A stretch of DNA of 64,000 bases from Strigamia acuminata (taxonomy: Eukaryota > Arthropoda > Chilopoda > Geophilomorpha > Linotaeniidae), in NCBI GenBank assembly GCA_949358305.1, contig CASHSZ010000029.1:124001-188000 (forward strand), in the 5' to 3' direction. A model generated the notes under the pieces. It made no database searches. It was not told where the DNA came from and saw only the letters and a program-made list of their open reading frames with translations. This document shows positions 21,464-34,200 of the stretch, one piece after another; position 1 is the stretch's first letter; each line of letters begins with the position of its first letter. The translations under genes and the position numbers were made by a program.

Positions 21464-23364
21464 TGTGACGGTTTTTAATGGCTATAAATGCCTATTTTCT
21501 ATAGAAAAGCGCTGTTGTGTCATTATGACGGTATTTTTACAGTATTCTGTGTAAAACGGATATAATTCCTAAATAAAGCTATTTATGAGGTTTCCATGAT
21601 AAAAGATGATGTATTAATTAGTATTAATAACATTCCTACATGATATCAAGATATCACGACCAAATCACGATGATTCGTCTACTAAAACCGCATTTGTCAA
21701 TGCGCAATGTTGTCGCCAGATGGCGCGATCACGATTTAGCGGTAAATTCAAGATATGAATATAAAACATGTAAATAAATATAAAACTATATTTACTAGAA
21801 CGAAACGAAGCTTTGTGAACATTAATATAAAGATATATTAATGTCTTTTGATGTTAAATACATTATAACTTCCATTTTCTGCGGGATAGAACATTTGGTG
21901 ATCAATCGATCAACCGATCGATCTGATTGGTGGATCCATTTCCGGCCCTGGGTATCCAGTTCCGGTTGTGGTGAGAATTAGCATAATGCTCCTCCGTATC
22001 CACTTCCGGTGATACGGGATTGGAGGGATTCGTGGAACCCATGTTCCAATTGGATGACTGGATTAATCCTTAATCCAGTCAGGTTATATAAACCCAAACA
22101 ATCGGCCATTCCGCAGCTCTGTTTGATTATTTTCTGTTTGGTATTGTTACTTAAGAAATATGATTCGTTGTTCACGTAAAAAACCTTTTGGTTCTTTGTT
22201 GATTTATTCGCAAAGAACCGTTGCATGATTCTACAGAATCATGCCACCGCCGGCAATTGAAGTCGAAGTGCTGGGATTATTATGTTGCATAAATGTTACA
22301 GTCTACGGTTGCGACGCCGAAGGAGAACCCGCCGTTGTGCAATTCAGTATCCTCCGGACAGGACCAAGTTGTCTTTTTCGGTATGAACGTATTCCGTTAC
22401 CACGAGTAGCATCGGTATTGTTGAGAATCGGTTCCTTCACCTGATGGTGCCAAAGCAGTCTGTTTTACAGTAACCACGAGTAGCACCAAGTGTTTGGCAA
22501 GCTGATTCTCATGGTATTCGATGCCAAAGCAGTCGGTCTATTATTAGTACCGCGAGAGATAAAACTGCTGTGCGGAGCCGCGAGCTATCGACCCCTGTGT
22601 ACGTGGTACCGTCAACCACTCGATGGACGACCGTGCTGCGACGCCGGGGACGCTTGATACCGTTCTGCATGGCAAGGCGTATATTCTAATCGATGGCAAT
22701 TGTGTGTTGCGACGGGAAGCTTAATCTTCATTTTATTTATAACAGAAAAACTTAAACTCGACAACCAGTTGGACCAAAATCAAGTCAGAAGACTTAATCT
22801 CATATTGAACTCAATATAACCGATAAGTTGACGACAACTTATTCCCGAAATATCTAAATAAGAATTCACAACGATATGAATTAAATATAATTCATAAGTG
22901 GAATATTGATAAGTAAATGAATACATTTACTTACACCAATATCCTCCCAAAGTTGTGGCGGTGCAGACAAAGTCAACCGCAATGCTCAGATCATTCGATT
23001 TATCGACGTGCGATAGTTTACACAGCGAACCAAGGAAACCAGCGAAGCCGTATCGGACTCCAGGACACAGCCATCCGGCTTAAGATGACATCTATAATCA
23101 GGTCGAGCGATGGGGAAACCGCTCCCATATTCCAGACCCGTAGTGATATTATTCTAGGGCCAGTTGGCCAATTCTTTGTATAGTTTAATAGCTGATTTAA
23201 CTTGCCAAATGTCGGCATTAGTCCTATGTATAATTTAGCCTTGATATTATTGTTTACCAACAATAAACTGTCTTGTATTTATCTCGTATTGTATTCACTG
23301 TTTATTTATTGCGATCTCTTCCCGGTACCATTGTTAAATGGGAGTTGTGGTCGTCACCGTCACA
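21464..23364 (+). repeat. 3' LTR of the nested element
   Basis: 1901 bp, matching 14055-15955 at a constant offset of 7409 bp. It ends ACCGTCACA and is followed by the ACCG duplication, where the BEL integrase frame resumes. AATAAA is at 23262-23267. Confidence 0.95.
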
Positions 23365-24258
23365 ACCGGGATCGACCATTTGGGTCCGGTGGTGCTGGGG
23401 AGTGGGCGCAAGGCTTCTAAAGCCTACATACTGTTGTTTACCTGTTTAGTTACGCGTAGTGTTCACCTTGAGGTGTCCGATGATCTCTCGGTGGAGAAAT
23501 TCTTGCTTGCGTTTAGACGTTTCGCAGCCCGCTTTGGCTATCCAGCTAAAGTCTTCTCCGATAACTCGAAGACTTTTTCTCGCGGTGCCCAAGAGATTCA
23601 ATCTTGGGGGAAGTTGGTCGCCAAGGAAGGGATGCGTACGCTCTTGTCTGAGAAGCGAGTCTTATGGACATTTATTCCCCCCTTGTCCCCCTGGGCAGGA
23701 GGAGCTTGGGAGCGCTTAGTACGGTCCGTCAAAGACAAGCTACGCAAGACTTTATTGCGTCAAACCATCGACTTGGAGTCCTTGCAGACTCTAGTGGCCG
23801 AGATAAGTTCAGTACTTAACTCGCGTCCGCTATCTTATGTACACGAGGAGGTGGACGGTGGTCGTATCCTGAGCCCGGAGAACTTCCTTACCGGCGGTAC
23901 GACTAAATACGTCATCAATCGTCCCGTTCACGCGATTCGTCAGAAAGATTTGAGACGACTTGACCACAAGCGCAGACTCGCCTTATGGGAGTTCTGGCGT
24001 TTGTGGAAAGAAAGTTATCTTAAGCAATTACGTAATTTTCATGAAGTCAAAGGAGATCGACATCCCCGCAACCCCGAAGTGGGACAAATTGTTTTACTGG
24101 AAAAGGTGGGGTCAAACCCATACTTCTGGCCCTTAGCGCGAGTTGACGTTGTGTATCCCGGCGACGACGGGATAATCCGTGTCGTGCGAGTCACGTCTGC
24201 TGAAGGGAAACAATTTCTCCGTTCGGTCAAGCACATCCGCGTGCTTGAGTTAGATTGA
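23365..24258 (+). pseudogene. BEL/Pao Pol, integrase core and C-terminus (displaced 3' part)
   Basis: Continuation of the frame begun at 9674, separated by the nested element. The reading frame is open into the nested LTR as far as 23338, but the native sequence begins at the ACCG duplication. Motifs: GIDHLGP with the first catalytic Asp; TRSVHLEV; FSDNSKTF with the second Asp; PWAGGAWERLVRSVK with the catalytic Glu, giving the D,D,E triad of retroelement integrases. Then comes the C-terminal BEL region (LWEFWRLWKESYL ... PEVGQIVLL ... KHIRVLEL), like the DUF5641 domain of Pao integrases. It ends with a proper stop 54 bp before the 3' LTR. About 297 codons, with no internal lesion. Cut off from its start, it is unlikely to be expressed as a normal polyprotein. 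Confidence 0.93.
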
Positions 24259-24312
24259 CGTCTGAATAGTCGCAGTTCTTCCGGCGTTGTCTTCTTCCCG
24301 CCGGCAAGACGC
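24259..24312 (+). other. 3' untranslated end of the BEL/Pao element, no purine tract
   Basis: 54 bp between the stop and the 3' LTR. Instead of a purine-rich tract it has TCTTCTTCCCGCCGGCAAGA. The BEL element at 44245-50833 has CTTTTCGCCGGCAA in the same place on its coding strand. Confidence 0.6.
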
Positions 24313-25230
24313 TGTTGCTAGCAACCGCGATGGAATCGTTAGCGGTTCAACTTTTGGTTTTTAGACAGAAAGTGCCTTTAGATTTTCAATAATCTTTTTG
24401 TCTTCATTTAGTATTTTCTAGCCTGATCGCCAGGAATTTGGAGCACTTACCTGCACTGATTTCTTGGTCTTGACCGTCTGGACGAGCTGCATTGCCATGC
24501 CAACTCGTCGCTGCTTTAGATTTAAGTTTTAGTAGAGCTTAGAGCATTTTCTCCTATGTTTGTATAAGTTTTTAGGCCTCCCGTGTTTGAGCGCCATCTC
24601 TTGTTCTGCTTGGTAATTAGTGATTGTTGTTGATATGCCTTATTGACAAGTGTTAAAGTGTTATTTGATTTAAGTGACACTGCTCATGCCTGTCAAAGCT
24701 CTGAGCTGTGTCTGATGTTAGTGTTAAGCCTTTTAAGACAAAGGATTGCTTGTTTCAATGCATCTGTTAGTTATAAGCTTTTATTCTCTTGGTTTTGTAC
24801 ATTTTGTAATGTAACTGATGCATTTCCTCATTTTGCCTGTTTCTATAGTCACGCATTCCAACAATGAGTGCGTGCTTCTTGTGTTGTTGAAACTTAACCC
24901 TAACGGTTGAGTTTTATTTTCCTCTCTCTCACTTTGGAATAAAACTACTGTTTTCTTCCCCAAACCAGTCTATTGCTTCTGCCTACATGATGTGTAGTGA
25001 GTAGAGAACCGGGCGCGCTTTCTCCTCCTACTGGCCGCCACTTTGTGAGTTGATTCGATTGTTTGTGCCTGAGATCGTTAACCCTAAATTGCCGTGGTTG
25101 GGCCCGACCTTGTCTGGTTGCGCATGCGCACGTCCACACACCCACTATACTTTCACTTTTCTCCTGGGATTTCTTCCGCCATCGTCGCTGACCGTTTCCC
25201 CGTCCTGGTCTGTTGCCAGTGCTAGCAACA
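24313..25230 (+). repeat. 3' LTR of the BEL/Pao element
   Basis: 918 bp, same as 8080-8997 at an offset of 16233 bp; no difference found by eye. It ends GTGCTAGCAACA and is followed by the CCTT target duplication at 25231-25234. Confidence 0.96.
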
Positions 25231-28200
25231 CCTTCTACTAAGGTTTAAACACTATTTCTGAACATTCAGAGACATTGGTCTTGTGGTGTTTGTGCTAAGT
25301 CAACTGTGATGAGATCAAAAGTCTATTCTCCCAAATCATCGGTTGGATGTTTCTAAAACTTACATTGGAGCCTTCTACTAAGGTTTAAACACTATTTCTG
25401 AACATTTAGAGACATTGGTCTTGTGGTGTTTGTGCTAAGTCAACTGCAATGTGAAATAAGCTCAAAATTTTTTTTTCAAAATTTATTGCTTGGGTGTTGC
25501 TAAAACTTACATTGAAGGCTTCTACTAAGGTTTAAACACTATTTCTGAACATTCAGAGACATTGGTCTTGTGGTGTTTGTGCTAAGTCAACTGCGATGTG
25601 AAATGAGCTCAAAATTTTTTTTTCAAAATTTATTGCTTGGGTGTTGCTAAAACTTACATTGAAGGCTTCTACTAAGGTTTAAACACTATTTCTAAACATT
25701 CAGAGACATTGGTCTTGTGGTGTTTGTGCTAAGTCAACTGTGATGAGATCAAAAGTCTATTCTCCCAAATCATCGGTTGGATGTTTCTAAAACTTACATT
25801 GGAGCCTTCTACTAAGGTTTAAACACTATTTCTGAACATTTAGAGACATTGGTCTTGTGGTGTTTGTGCTAAGTCAACTGTGATGAGATCAAAAGTCTAT
25901 TCTCCCAAATCATCGGTTGAATGTTTTTAAAACTTACATTGGAGCCTTCTACTAAGGTTTAAACACTATTTCTGAACATTCAGAGACATTGGTCTTGTGG
26001 TGTTTGTGCTAAGTCAACTGTGATGAGATCAAAAGTCTATTCTCCCAAATCATCGGTTGGATGTTTCTAAAACTTACATTGGAGCCTTCTACTAAGGTTT
26101 AAACACTATTTCTGAACATTTAGAGACATTGGTCTTGTGGTGTTTGTGCTAAGTCAACTGCGATGTGAAATAAGCTCAAAATTTTTTTTTCAAAATTTAT
26201 TGCTTGGGTGTTGCTAAAACTTACATTGAAGGCTTCTACTAAGGTTTAAACACTATTTCTAAACATTCAGAGACATTGGTCTTGTGGTGTTTGTGCTAAG
26301 TCAACTGTGATGAGATCAAAAGTCTATTCTCCCAAATCATCGGTTGGATGTTTCTAAAACTTACATTGGAGCCTTCTACTAAGGTTTAAACACTATTTCT
26401 GAACATTTAGAGACATTGGTCTTGTGGTGTTTGTGCTAAGTCAACTGTGATGAGATCAAAAGTCTATTCTCCCAAATCATCGGTTGAATGTTTCTAAAAC
26501 TTACATTGGAGCCTTCTACTAAGGTTTAAACACTATTTCTGAACATTCAGAGACATTGGTCTTGTGGTGTTTGTGCTAAGTCAACTGTGATGAGATCAAA
26601 AGTTTATTCTCCCAAATCATCGGTTGGATGTTTCTAAAACTTACATTGGAGCCTTCTACTAAGGTTTAAACACTATTTCTGAACATTTAGAGACATTGGT
26701 CTTGTGGTGTTTGTGCTAAGTCAACTGCGATGTGAAATAAGCTCAAAATTTTTTTTTCAAAATTTATTGCTTGGGTGTTGCTAAAACTTACATTGAAGGC
26801 TTCTACTAAGGTTTAAACACTATTTCTGAACATTCAGAGACATTGGTCTTGTGGTGTTTGTGCTAAGTCAACTGCGATGTGAAATGAGCTCAAAATTTTT
26901 TTTTCAAAATTTAATGCTTGGGTGTTGCTAAAACTTATATTGAAGGCTTCTACTAAGGTTTAAACACTATTTCTGAACATTCAGAGACATTGGACTTGTG
27001 GTGTTTGTGCTAAGTCAACTGTGATGAGATCAAAAGTCTATTCTCCCAAATCATCGGTTGGATGTTTCTAAAACTTACATTGGAGCCTTCTACTAAGGTT
27101 TAAACACTATTTCTGAACATTCAGAGACATTGGTCTTATGGTGTTTGTGCTAAGTCAACTGTGATGAGATCAAAAGTCTATTCTCCCAAATCATCGGTTG
27201 GATGTTTCTAAAACTTACATTGGAGCCTTCTACTAAGGTTTAAACACTATTTCTGAACATTCAGAGACATTGGTCTTGTGGTGTTTGTGCTAAGTCAACT
27301 GTGATGAGATCAAAAGTCTATTCTCCCAAATCATTGGTTGGATGTTTCTAAAACTTACATTGGAGCCTTCTACTAAGGTTTAAACACTATTTCTGAACAT
27401 TCAGAGACATTGGTCTTGTGGTGTTTGTGCTAAGTCAACTGTGATGAGATCAAAAGTCTATTCTCCCAAATCATCGGTTGGATGTTTCTAAAACTTACAT
27501 TGGAGCCTTCTACTAAGGTTTAAACACTATTTCTGAACATTTAGAGACATTGGTCTTGTGGTGTTTGTGCTAAGTCAACTGCAATGTGAAATAAACTCAA
27601 AATTTTTTTTTCAAAATTTATTGCTTGGGTGTTGCTAAAACTTACATTGAAGGCTTCTACTAAGGTTTAAACACTATTTCTGAACATTCAGAGACATTGG
27701 TCTTGTGGTGTTTGTGCTAAGTCAACTGCGATGTGAAATGAGCTCAAAATTTTTTTTTCAAAATTTATTGCTTGGGTGTTGCTAAAACTTACATTGAAGG
27801 CTTCTACTAAGGTTTAAACACTATTTCTAAACATTCAGAGACATTGGTCTTGTGGTGTTTGTGCTAAGTCAACTGTGATGAGATCAAAAGTCTATTCTCC
27901 CAAATCATCGGTTGGATGTTTCTAAAACTTACATTGGAGCCTTCTACTAAGGTTTAAACACTATTTCTGAACATTTAGAGACATTGGTCTTGTGGTGTTT
28001 GTGCTAAGTCAACTGTGATGAGATCAAAAGTCTATTCTCCCAAATCATCGGTTGAATGTTTTTAAAACTTACATTGGAGCCTTCTACTAAGGTTTAAACA
28101 CTATTTCTGAACATTCAGAGACATTGGTCTTGTGGTGTTTGTGCTAAGTCAACTGTGATGAGATCAAAAGTCTATTCTCCCAAATCATCGGTTGGATGTT

Positions 28201-31200
28201 TCTAAAACTTACATTGGAGCCTTCTACTAAGGTTTAAACACTATTTCTGAACATTTAGAGACATTGGTCTTGTGGTGTTTGTGCTAAGTCAACTGCGATG
28301 TGAAATAAGCTCAAAATTTTTTTTTTAAAATTTATTGCTTGGGTGTTGCTAAAACTTACATTGAAGGCTTCTACTAAGGTTTAAACACTATTTCTAAACA
28401 TTCAAAGACATTGGTCTTGTGGTGTTTGTGCTAAGTCAACTGTGATGAGATCAAAAGTCTATTCTCCCAAATCATCGGTTGGATGTTTCTAAAACTTACA
28501 TTGGAGCCTTCTACTAAGGTTTAAACACTATTTCTGAACATTTAGAGACATTGGTCTTGTGGTGTTTGTGCTAAGTCAACTGTGATGAGATCAAAAGTCT
28601 ATTCTCCCAAATCATCGGTTGAATGTTTCTAAAACTTACATTGGAGCCTTCTACTAAGGTTTAAACACTATTTCTGAACATTTAGAGACATTGGTCTTGT
28701 GGTGTTTGTGCTAAGTCAACTGCGATGTGAAATAAGCTCAAAATTTTTTTTTCAAAATTTATTGCTTGGGTGTTGCTAAAACTTACATTGAAGGCTTCTA
28801 CTAAGGTTTAAACACTATTTCTGAACATTCAGAGACATTAGTCTTGTGGTGTTTGTGCTAAGTCAACTGCGATGTGAAATGAGCTCAAAATTTTTTTTTC
28901 AAAATTTAATGCTTGGGTGTTGCTAAAACTTATATTGAAGGCTTTTACTAAGGTTTAAACACTATTTCTGAACATTCAGAGACATTGGACTTGTGGTGTT
29001 TGTGCTAAGTCAACTGTGATGAGATCAAAAGTCTATTCTCCCAAATCATCGGTTGGATGTTTCTAAAACTTACATTGGAGCCTTCTACTAAGGTTTAAAC
29101 ACTATTTCTGAACATTCAGAGACATTGGTCTTATGGTGTTTGTGCTAAGTCAACTGTGATGAGATCAAAAGTCTATTCTCCCAAATCATCGGTTGGATGT
29201 TTCTAAAACTTACATTGGAGCCTTCTACTAAGGTTTAAACACTATTTCTGAACATTCAGAGACATTGGTCTTGTGGTGTTTGTGCTAAGTCAACTGTGAT
29301 GAGATCAAAAGTCTATTCTCCCAAATCATTGGTTGGATGTTTCTAAAACTTACATTGGAGCCTTCTACTAAGGTTTAAACACTATTTCTGAACATTCAGA
29401 GACATTGGTCTTGTGGTGTTTGTGCTAAGTCAACTGTGATGAGATCAAAAGTCTATTCTCCCAAATCATCGGTTGGATGTTTCTAAAACTTACATTGGAG
29501 CCTTCTACTAAGGTTTAAACACTATTTCTGAACATTTAGAGACATTGGTCTTGTGGTGTTTGTGCTAAGTCAACTGCAATGTGAAATAAGCTCAAAATTT
29601 TTTTTTCAAAATTTATTGCTTGGGTGTTGCTAAAACTTACATTGAAGGCTTCTACTAAGGTTTAAACACTATTTCTGAACATTCAGAGACATTGGTCTTG
29701 TGGTGTTTGTGCTAAGTCAACTGCGATGTGAAATGAGCTCAAAATTTTTTTTTCAAAATTTATTGCTTGGGTGTTGCTAAAACTTACATTGAAGGCTTCT
29801 ACTAAGGTTTAAACACTATTTCTAAACATTCAGAGACATTGGTCTTGTGGTGTTTGTGCTAAGTCAACTGTGATGAGATCAAAAGTCTATTCTCCCAAAT
29901 CATCGGTTGGATGTTTCTAAAACTTACATTGGAGCCTTCTACTAAGGTTTAAACACTATTTCTGAACATTTAGAGACATTGGTCTTGTGGTGTTTGTGCT
30001 AAGTCAACTGTGATGAGATCAAAAGTCTATTCTCCCAAATCATCGGTTGAATGTTTTTAAAACTTACATTGGAGCCTTCTACTAAGGTTTAAACACTATT
30101 TCTGAACATTCAGAGACATTGGTCTTGTGGTGTTTGTGCTAAGTCAACTGTGATGAGATCAAAAGTCTATTCTCCCAAATCATCGGTTGGATGTTTCTAA
30201 AACTTACATTGGAGCCTTCTACTAAGGTTTAAACACTATTTCTGAACATTTAGAGACATTGGTCTTGTGGTGTTTGTGCTAAGTCAACTGCGATGTGAAA
30301 TAAGCTCAAAATTTTTTTTTCAAAATTTATTGCTTGGGTGTTGCTAAAACTTACATTGAAGGCTTCTACTAAGGTTTAAACACTATTTCTAAACATTCAG
30401 AGACATTGGTCTTGTGGTGTTTGTGCTAAGTCAACTGTGATGAGATCAAAAGTCTATTCTCCCAAATCATCGGTTGGATGTTTCTAAAACTTACATTGGA
30501 GCCTTCTACTAAGGTTTAAACACTATTTCTGAACATTTAGAGACATTGGTCTTGTGGTGTTTGTGCTAAGTCAACTGCGATGTGAAATAAGCTCAAAATT
30601 TTTTTTTCAAAATTTATTGCTTGGGTGTTGCTAAAACTTACATTGAAGGCTTCTACTAAGGTTTAAACACTATTTCTAAACATTCAGAGACATTGGTCTT
30701 GTGGTGTTTGTGCTAAGTCAACTGTGATGAGATCAAAAGTCTATTCTCCCAAATCATCGGTTGGATGTTTCTAAAACTTACATTGGAGCCTTCTACTAAG
30801 GTTTAAACACTATTTCTGAACATTTAGAGACATTGGTCTTGTGGTGTTTGTGCTAAGTCAACTGTGATGAGATCAAAAGTCTATTCTCCCAAATCATCGG
30901 TTGAATGTTTTTAAAACTTACATTGGAGCCTTCTACTAAGGTTTAAACACTATTTCTGAACATTCAGAGACATTGGTCTTGTGGTGTTTGTGCTAAGTCA
31001 ACTGCGATGTGAAATAAGCTCAAAATTTTTTTTTCAAAATTTATTGCTTGGGTGTTGCTAAAACTTACATTGAAGGCTTCTACTAAGGTTTAAACACTAT
31101 TTCTGAACATTCAGAGACATTGGTCTTGTGGTGTTTGTGCTAAGTCAACTGCGATGTGAAATGAGCTCAAAATTTTTTTTTCAAAATTTATTGCTTGGGT

Positions 31201-34200
31201 GTTGCTAAAACTTACATTGAAGGCTTCTACTAAGGTTTAAACACTATTTCTAAACATTCAGAGACATTGGTCTTGTGGTGTTTGTGCTAAGTCAACTGTG
31301 ATGAGATCAAAAGTCTATTCTCCCAAATCATCGGTTGGATGTTTCTAAAACTTACATTGGAGCCTTCTACTAAGGTTTAAACACTATTTCTGAACATTTA
31401 GAGACATTGGTCTTGTGGTGTTTGTGCTAAGTCAACTGTGATGAGATCAAAAGTCTATTCTCCCAAATCATCGGTTGAATGTTTTTAAAACTTACATTGG
31501 AGCCTTCTACTAAGGTTTAAACACTATTTCTGAACATTCAGAGACATTGGTCTTGTGGTGTTTGTGCTAAGTCAACTGTGATGAGATCAAAAGTCTATTC
31601 TCCCAAATCATCGGTTGGATGTTTCTAAAACTTACATTGGAGCCTTCTACTAAGGTTTAAACACTATTTCTGAACATTTAGAGACATTGGTCTTGTGGTG
31701 TTTGTGCTAAGTCAACTGCGATGTGAAATAAGCTCAAAATTTTTTTTTCAAAATTTATTGCTTGGGTGTTGCTAAAACTTACATTGAAGGCTTCTACTAA
31801 GGTTTAAACACTATTTCTAAACATTCAGAGACATTGGTCTTGTGGTGTTTGTGCTAAGTCAACTGTGATGAGATCAAAAGTCTATTCTCCCAAATCATCG
31901 GTTGGATGTTTCTAAAACTTACATTGGAGCCTTCTACTAAGGTTTAAACACTATTTCTGAACATTTAGAGACATTGGTCTTGTGGTGTTTGTGCTAAGTC
32001 AACTGCGATGTGAAATAAGCTCAAAATTTTTTTTTCAAAATTTATTGCTTGGGTGTTGCTAAAACTTACATTGAAGGCTTCTACTAAGGTTTAAACACTA
32101 TTTCTAAACATTCAGAGACATTGGTCTTGTGGTGTTTGTGCTAAGTCAACTGTGATGAGATCAAAAGTCTATTCTCCCAAATCATCGGTTGGATGTTTCT
32201 AAAACTTACATTGGAGCCTTCTACTAAGGTTTAAACACTATTTCTGAACATTTAGAGACATTGGTCTTGTGGTGTTTGTGCTAAGTCAACTGTGATGAGA
32301 TCAAAAGTCTATTCTCCCAAATCATCGATTGAATGTTTTTAAAACTTACATTGGAGCCTTCTACTAAGGTTTAAACACTATTTCTGAACATTCAGAGACA
32401 TTGGTCTTGTGGTGTTTGTGCTAAGTCAACTGCGATGTGAAATAAGCTCAAAATTTTTTTTTCAAAATTTATTGCTTGGGTGTTGCTAAAACTTACATTG
32501 AAGGCTTCTACTAAGGTTTAAACACTATTTCTAAACATTCAGAGACATTGGTCTTGTGGTGTTTGTGCTAAGTCAACTGTGATGAGATCAAAAGTCTATT
32601 CTCCCAAATCATCGGTTGGATGTTTCTAAAACTTACATTGGAGCCTTCTACTAAGGTTTAAACACTATTTCTGAACATTTAGAGACATTGGTCTTGTGGT
32701 GTTTGTGCTAAGTCAACTGCGATGTGAAATAAGCTCAAAATTTTTTTTTCAAAATTTATTGCTTGGGTGTTGCTAAAACTTACATTGAAGGCTTCTACTA
32801 AGGTTTAAACACTATTTCTAAACATTCAGAGACATTGGTCTTGTGGTGTTTGTGCTAAGTCAACTGTGATGAGATCAAAAGTCTATTCTCCCAAATCATC
32901 GGTTGGATGTTTCTAAAACTTACATTGGAGCCTTCTACTAAGGTTTAAACACTATTTCTGAACATTTAGAGACATTGGTCTTGTGGTGTTTGTGCTAAGT
33001 CAACTGTGATGAGATCAAAAGTCTATTCTCCCAAATCATCGGTTGAATGTTTCTAAAACTTACATTGGAGCCTTCTACTAAGGTTTAAACACTATTTCTG
33101 AACATTCAGAGACATTGGTCTTGTGGTGTTTGTGCTAAGTCAACTGTGATGAGATCAAAAGTCTATTCTCCCAAATCATCGGTTGGATGTTTCTAAAACT
33201 TACATTGGAGCCTTCTACTAAGGTTTAAACACTATTTCTGAACATTTAGAGACATTGGTCTTGTGGTGTTTGTGCTAAGTCAACTGCGATGTGAAATAAG
33301 CTCAAAATTTTTTTTTCAAAATTTATTGCTTGGGTGTTGCTAAAACTTACATTGAAGGCTTCTACTAAGGTTTAAACACTATTTCTGAACATTCAGAGAC
33401 ATTGGTCTTGTGGTGTTTGTGCTAAGTCAACTGCGATGTGAAATGAGCTCAAAATTTTTTTTTCAAAATTTAATGCTTGGGTGTTGCTAAAACTTATATT
33501 GAAGGCTTCTACTAAGGTTTAAACACTATTTCTGAACATTCAGAGACATTGGACTTGTGGTGTTTGTGCTAAGTCAACTGTGATGAGATCAAAAGTCTAT
33601 TCTCCCAAATCATCGTTTGGATGTTTCTAAAACTTACATTGGAGCCTTCTACTAAGGTTTAAACACTATTTCTGAACATTCAGAGACATTGGTCTTATGG
33701 TGTTTGTGCTAAGTCAACTGTGATGAGATCAAAAGTCTATTCTCCCAAATCATCGGTTGGATGTTTCTAAAACTTACGTTGGAGCCTTCTACTAAGGTTT
33801 AAACACTATTTCTGAACATTCAGAGACATTGGTCTTGTGGTGTTTGTGCTAAGTCAACTGTGATGAGATCAAAAGTCTATTCTCCCAAATCATCGGTTGG
33901 ATGTTTCTAAAACTTACATTGGAGCCTTCTACTAAGGTTTAAACACTATTTCTGAACATTCAGAGACATTGGTCTTGTGGTGTTTGTGCTAAGTCAACTG
34001 TGATGAGATCAAAAGTCTATTCTCCCAAATCATCGGTTGGATGTTTCTAAAACTTACATTGGAGCCTTCTACTAAGGTTTAAACACTATTTCTGAACATT
34101 TAGAGACATTGGTCTTGTGGTGTTTGTGCTAAGTCAACTGCAATGAGAAATAAGCTCAAAATTTTTTTTTCAAAATTTATTGCTTGGGTGTTGCTAAAAC

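Larger units (their letters stand above)
14055..23364 (+). mobile_element. Nested non-autonomous LTR retrotransposon, gag-only
   Basis: Two 1901-bp direct repeats (14055-15955, 21464-23364) start TGTGACGGT and end ACCGTCACA, a perfect 9-bp terminal inverted repeat. The element is flanked by a 4-bp ACCG duplication (14051-14054, 23365-23368) of the BEL integrase sequence. A tRNA-Gln primer site follows the 5' LTR and a purine tract AAGGGGGATG precedes the 3' LTR. The 5.5-kb interior has one long ORF with a zinc knuckle and no polymerase, protease or integrase. The TGT...ACA ends, primer site and purine tract are compatible with the Ty3/Gypsy group, but without pol this is only a suggestion. 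Element structure resembles the gag-only TR-GAG class described in plants. Confidence 0.93.
8080..25230 (+). mobile_element. BEL/Pao LTR retrotransposon with a nested LTR element
   Basis: Two 918-bp direct repeats (8080-8997, 24313-25230) starting TG and ending CA bound the element, flanked by a 4-bp CCTT duplication of the satellite. The internal region codes for Gag, aspartic protease, reverse transcriptase, RNase H and integrase in the order and with the motifs of BEL/Pao. A 9310-bp LTR element sits inside the integrase region at 14055-23364. Without the insert and one TSD copy the host element is about 7.8 kb, a normal size for the superfamily. Equal LTR lengths and an otherwise open frame suggest a young insertion that was probably competent before it was disrupted. 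Confidence 0.96.
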
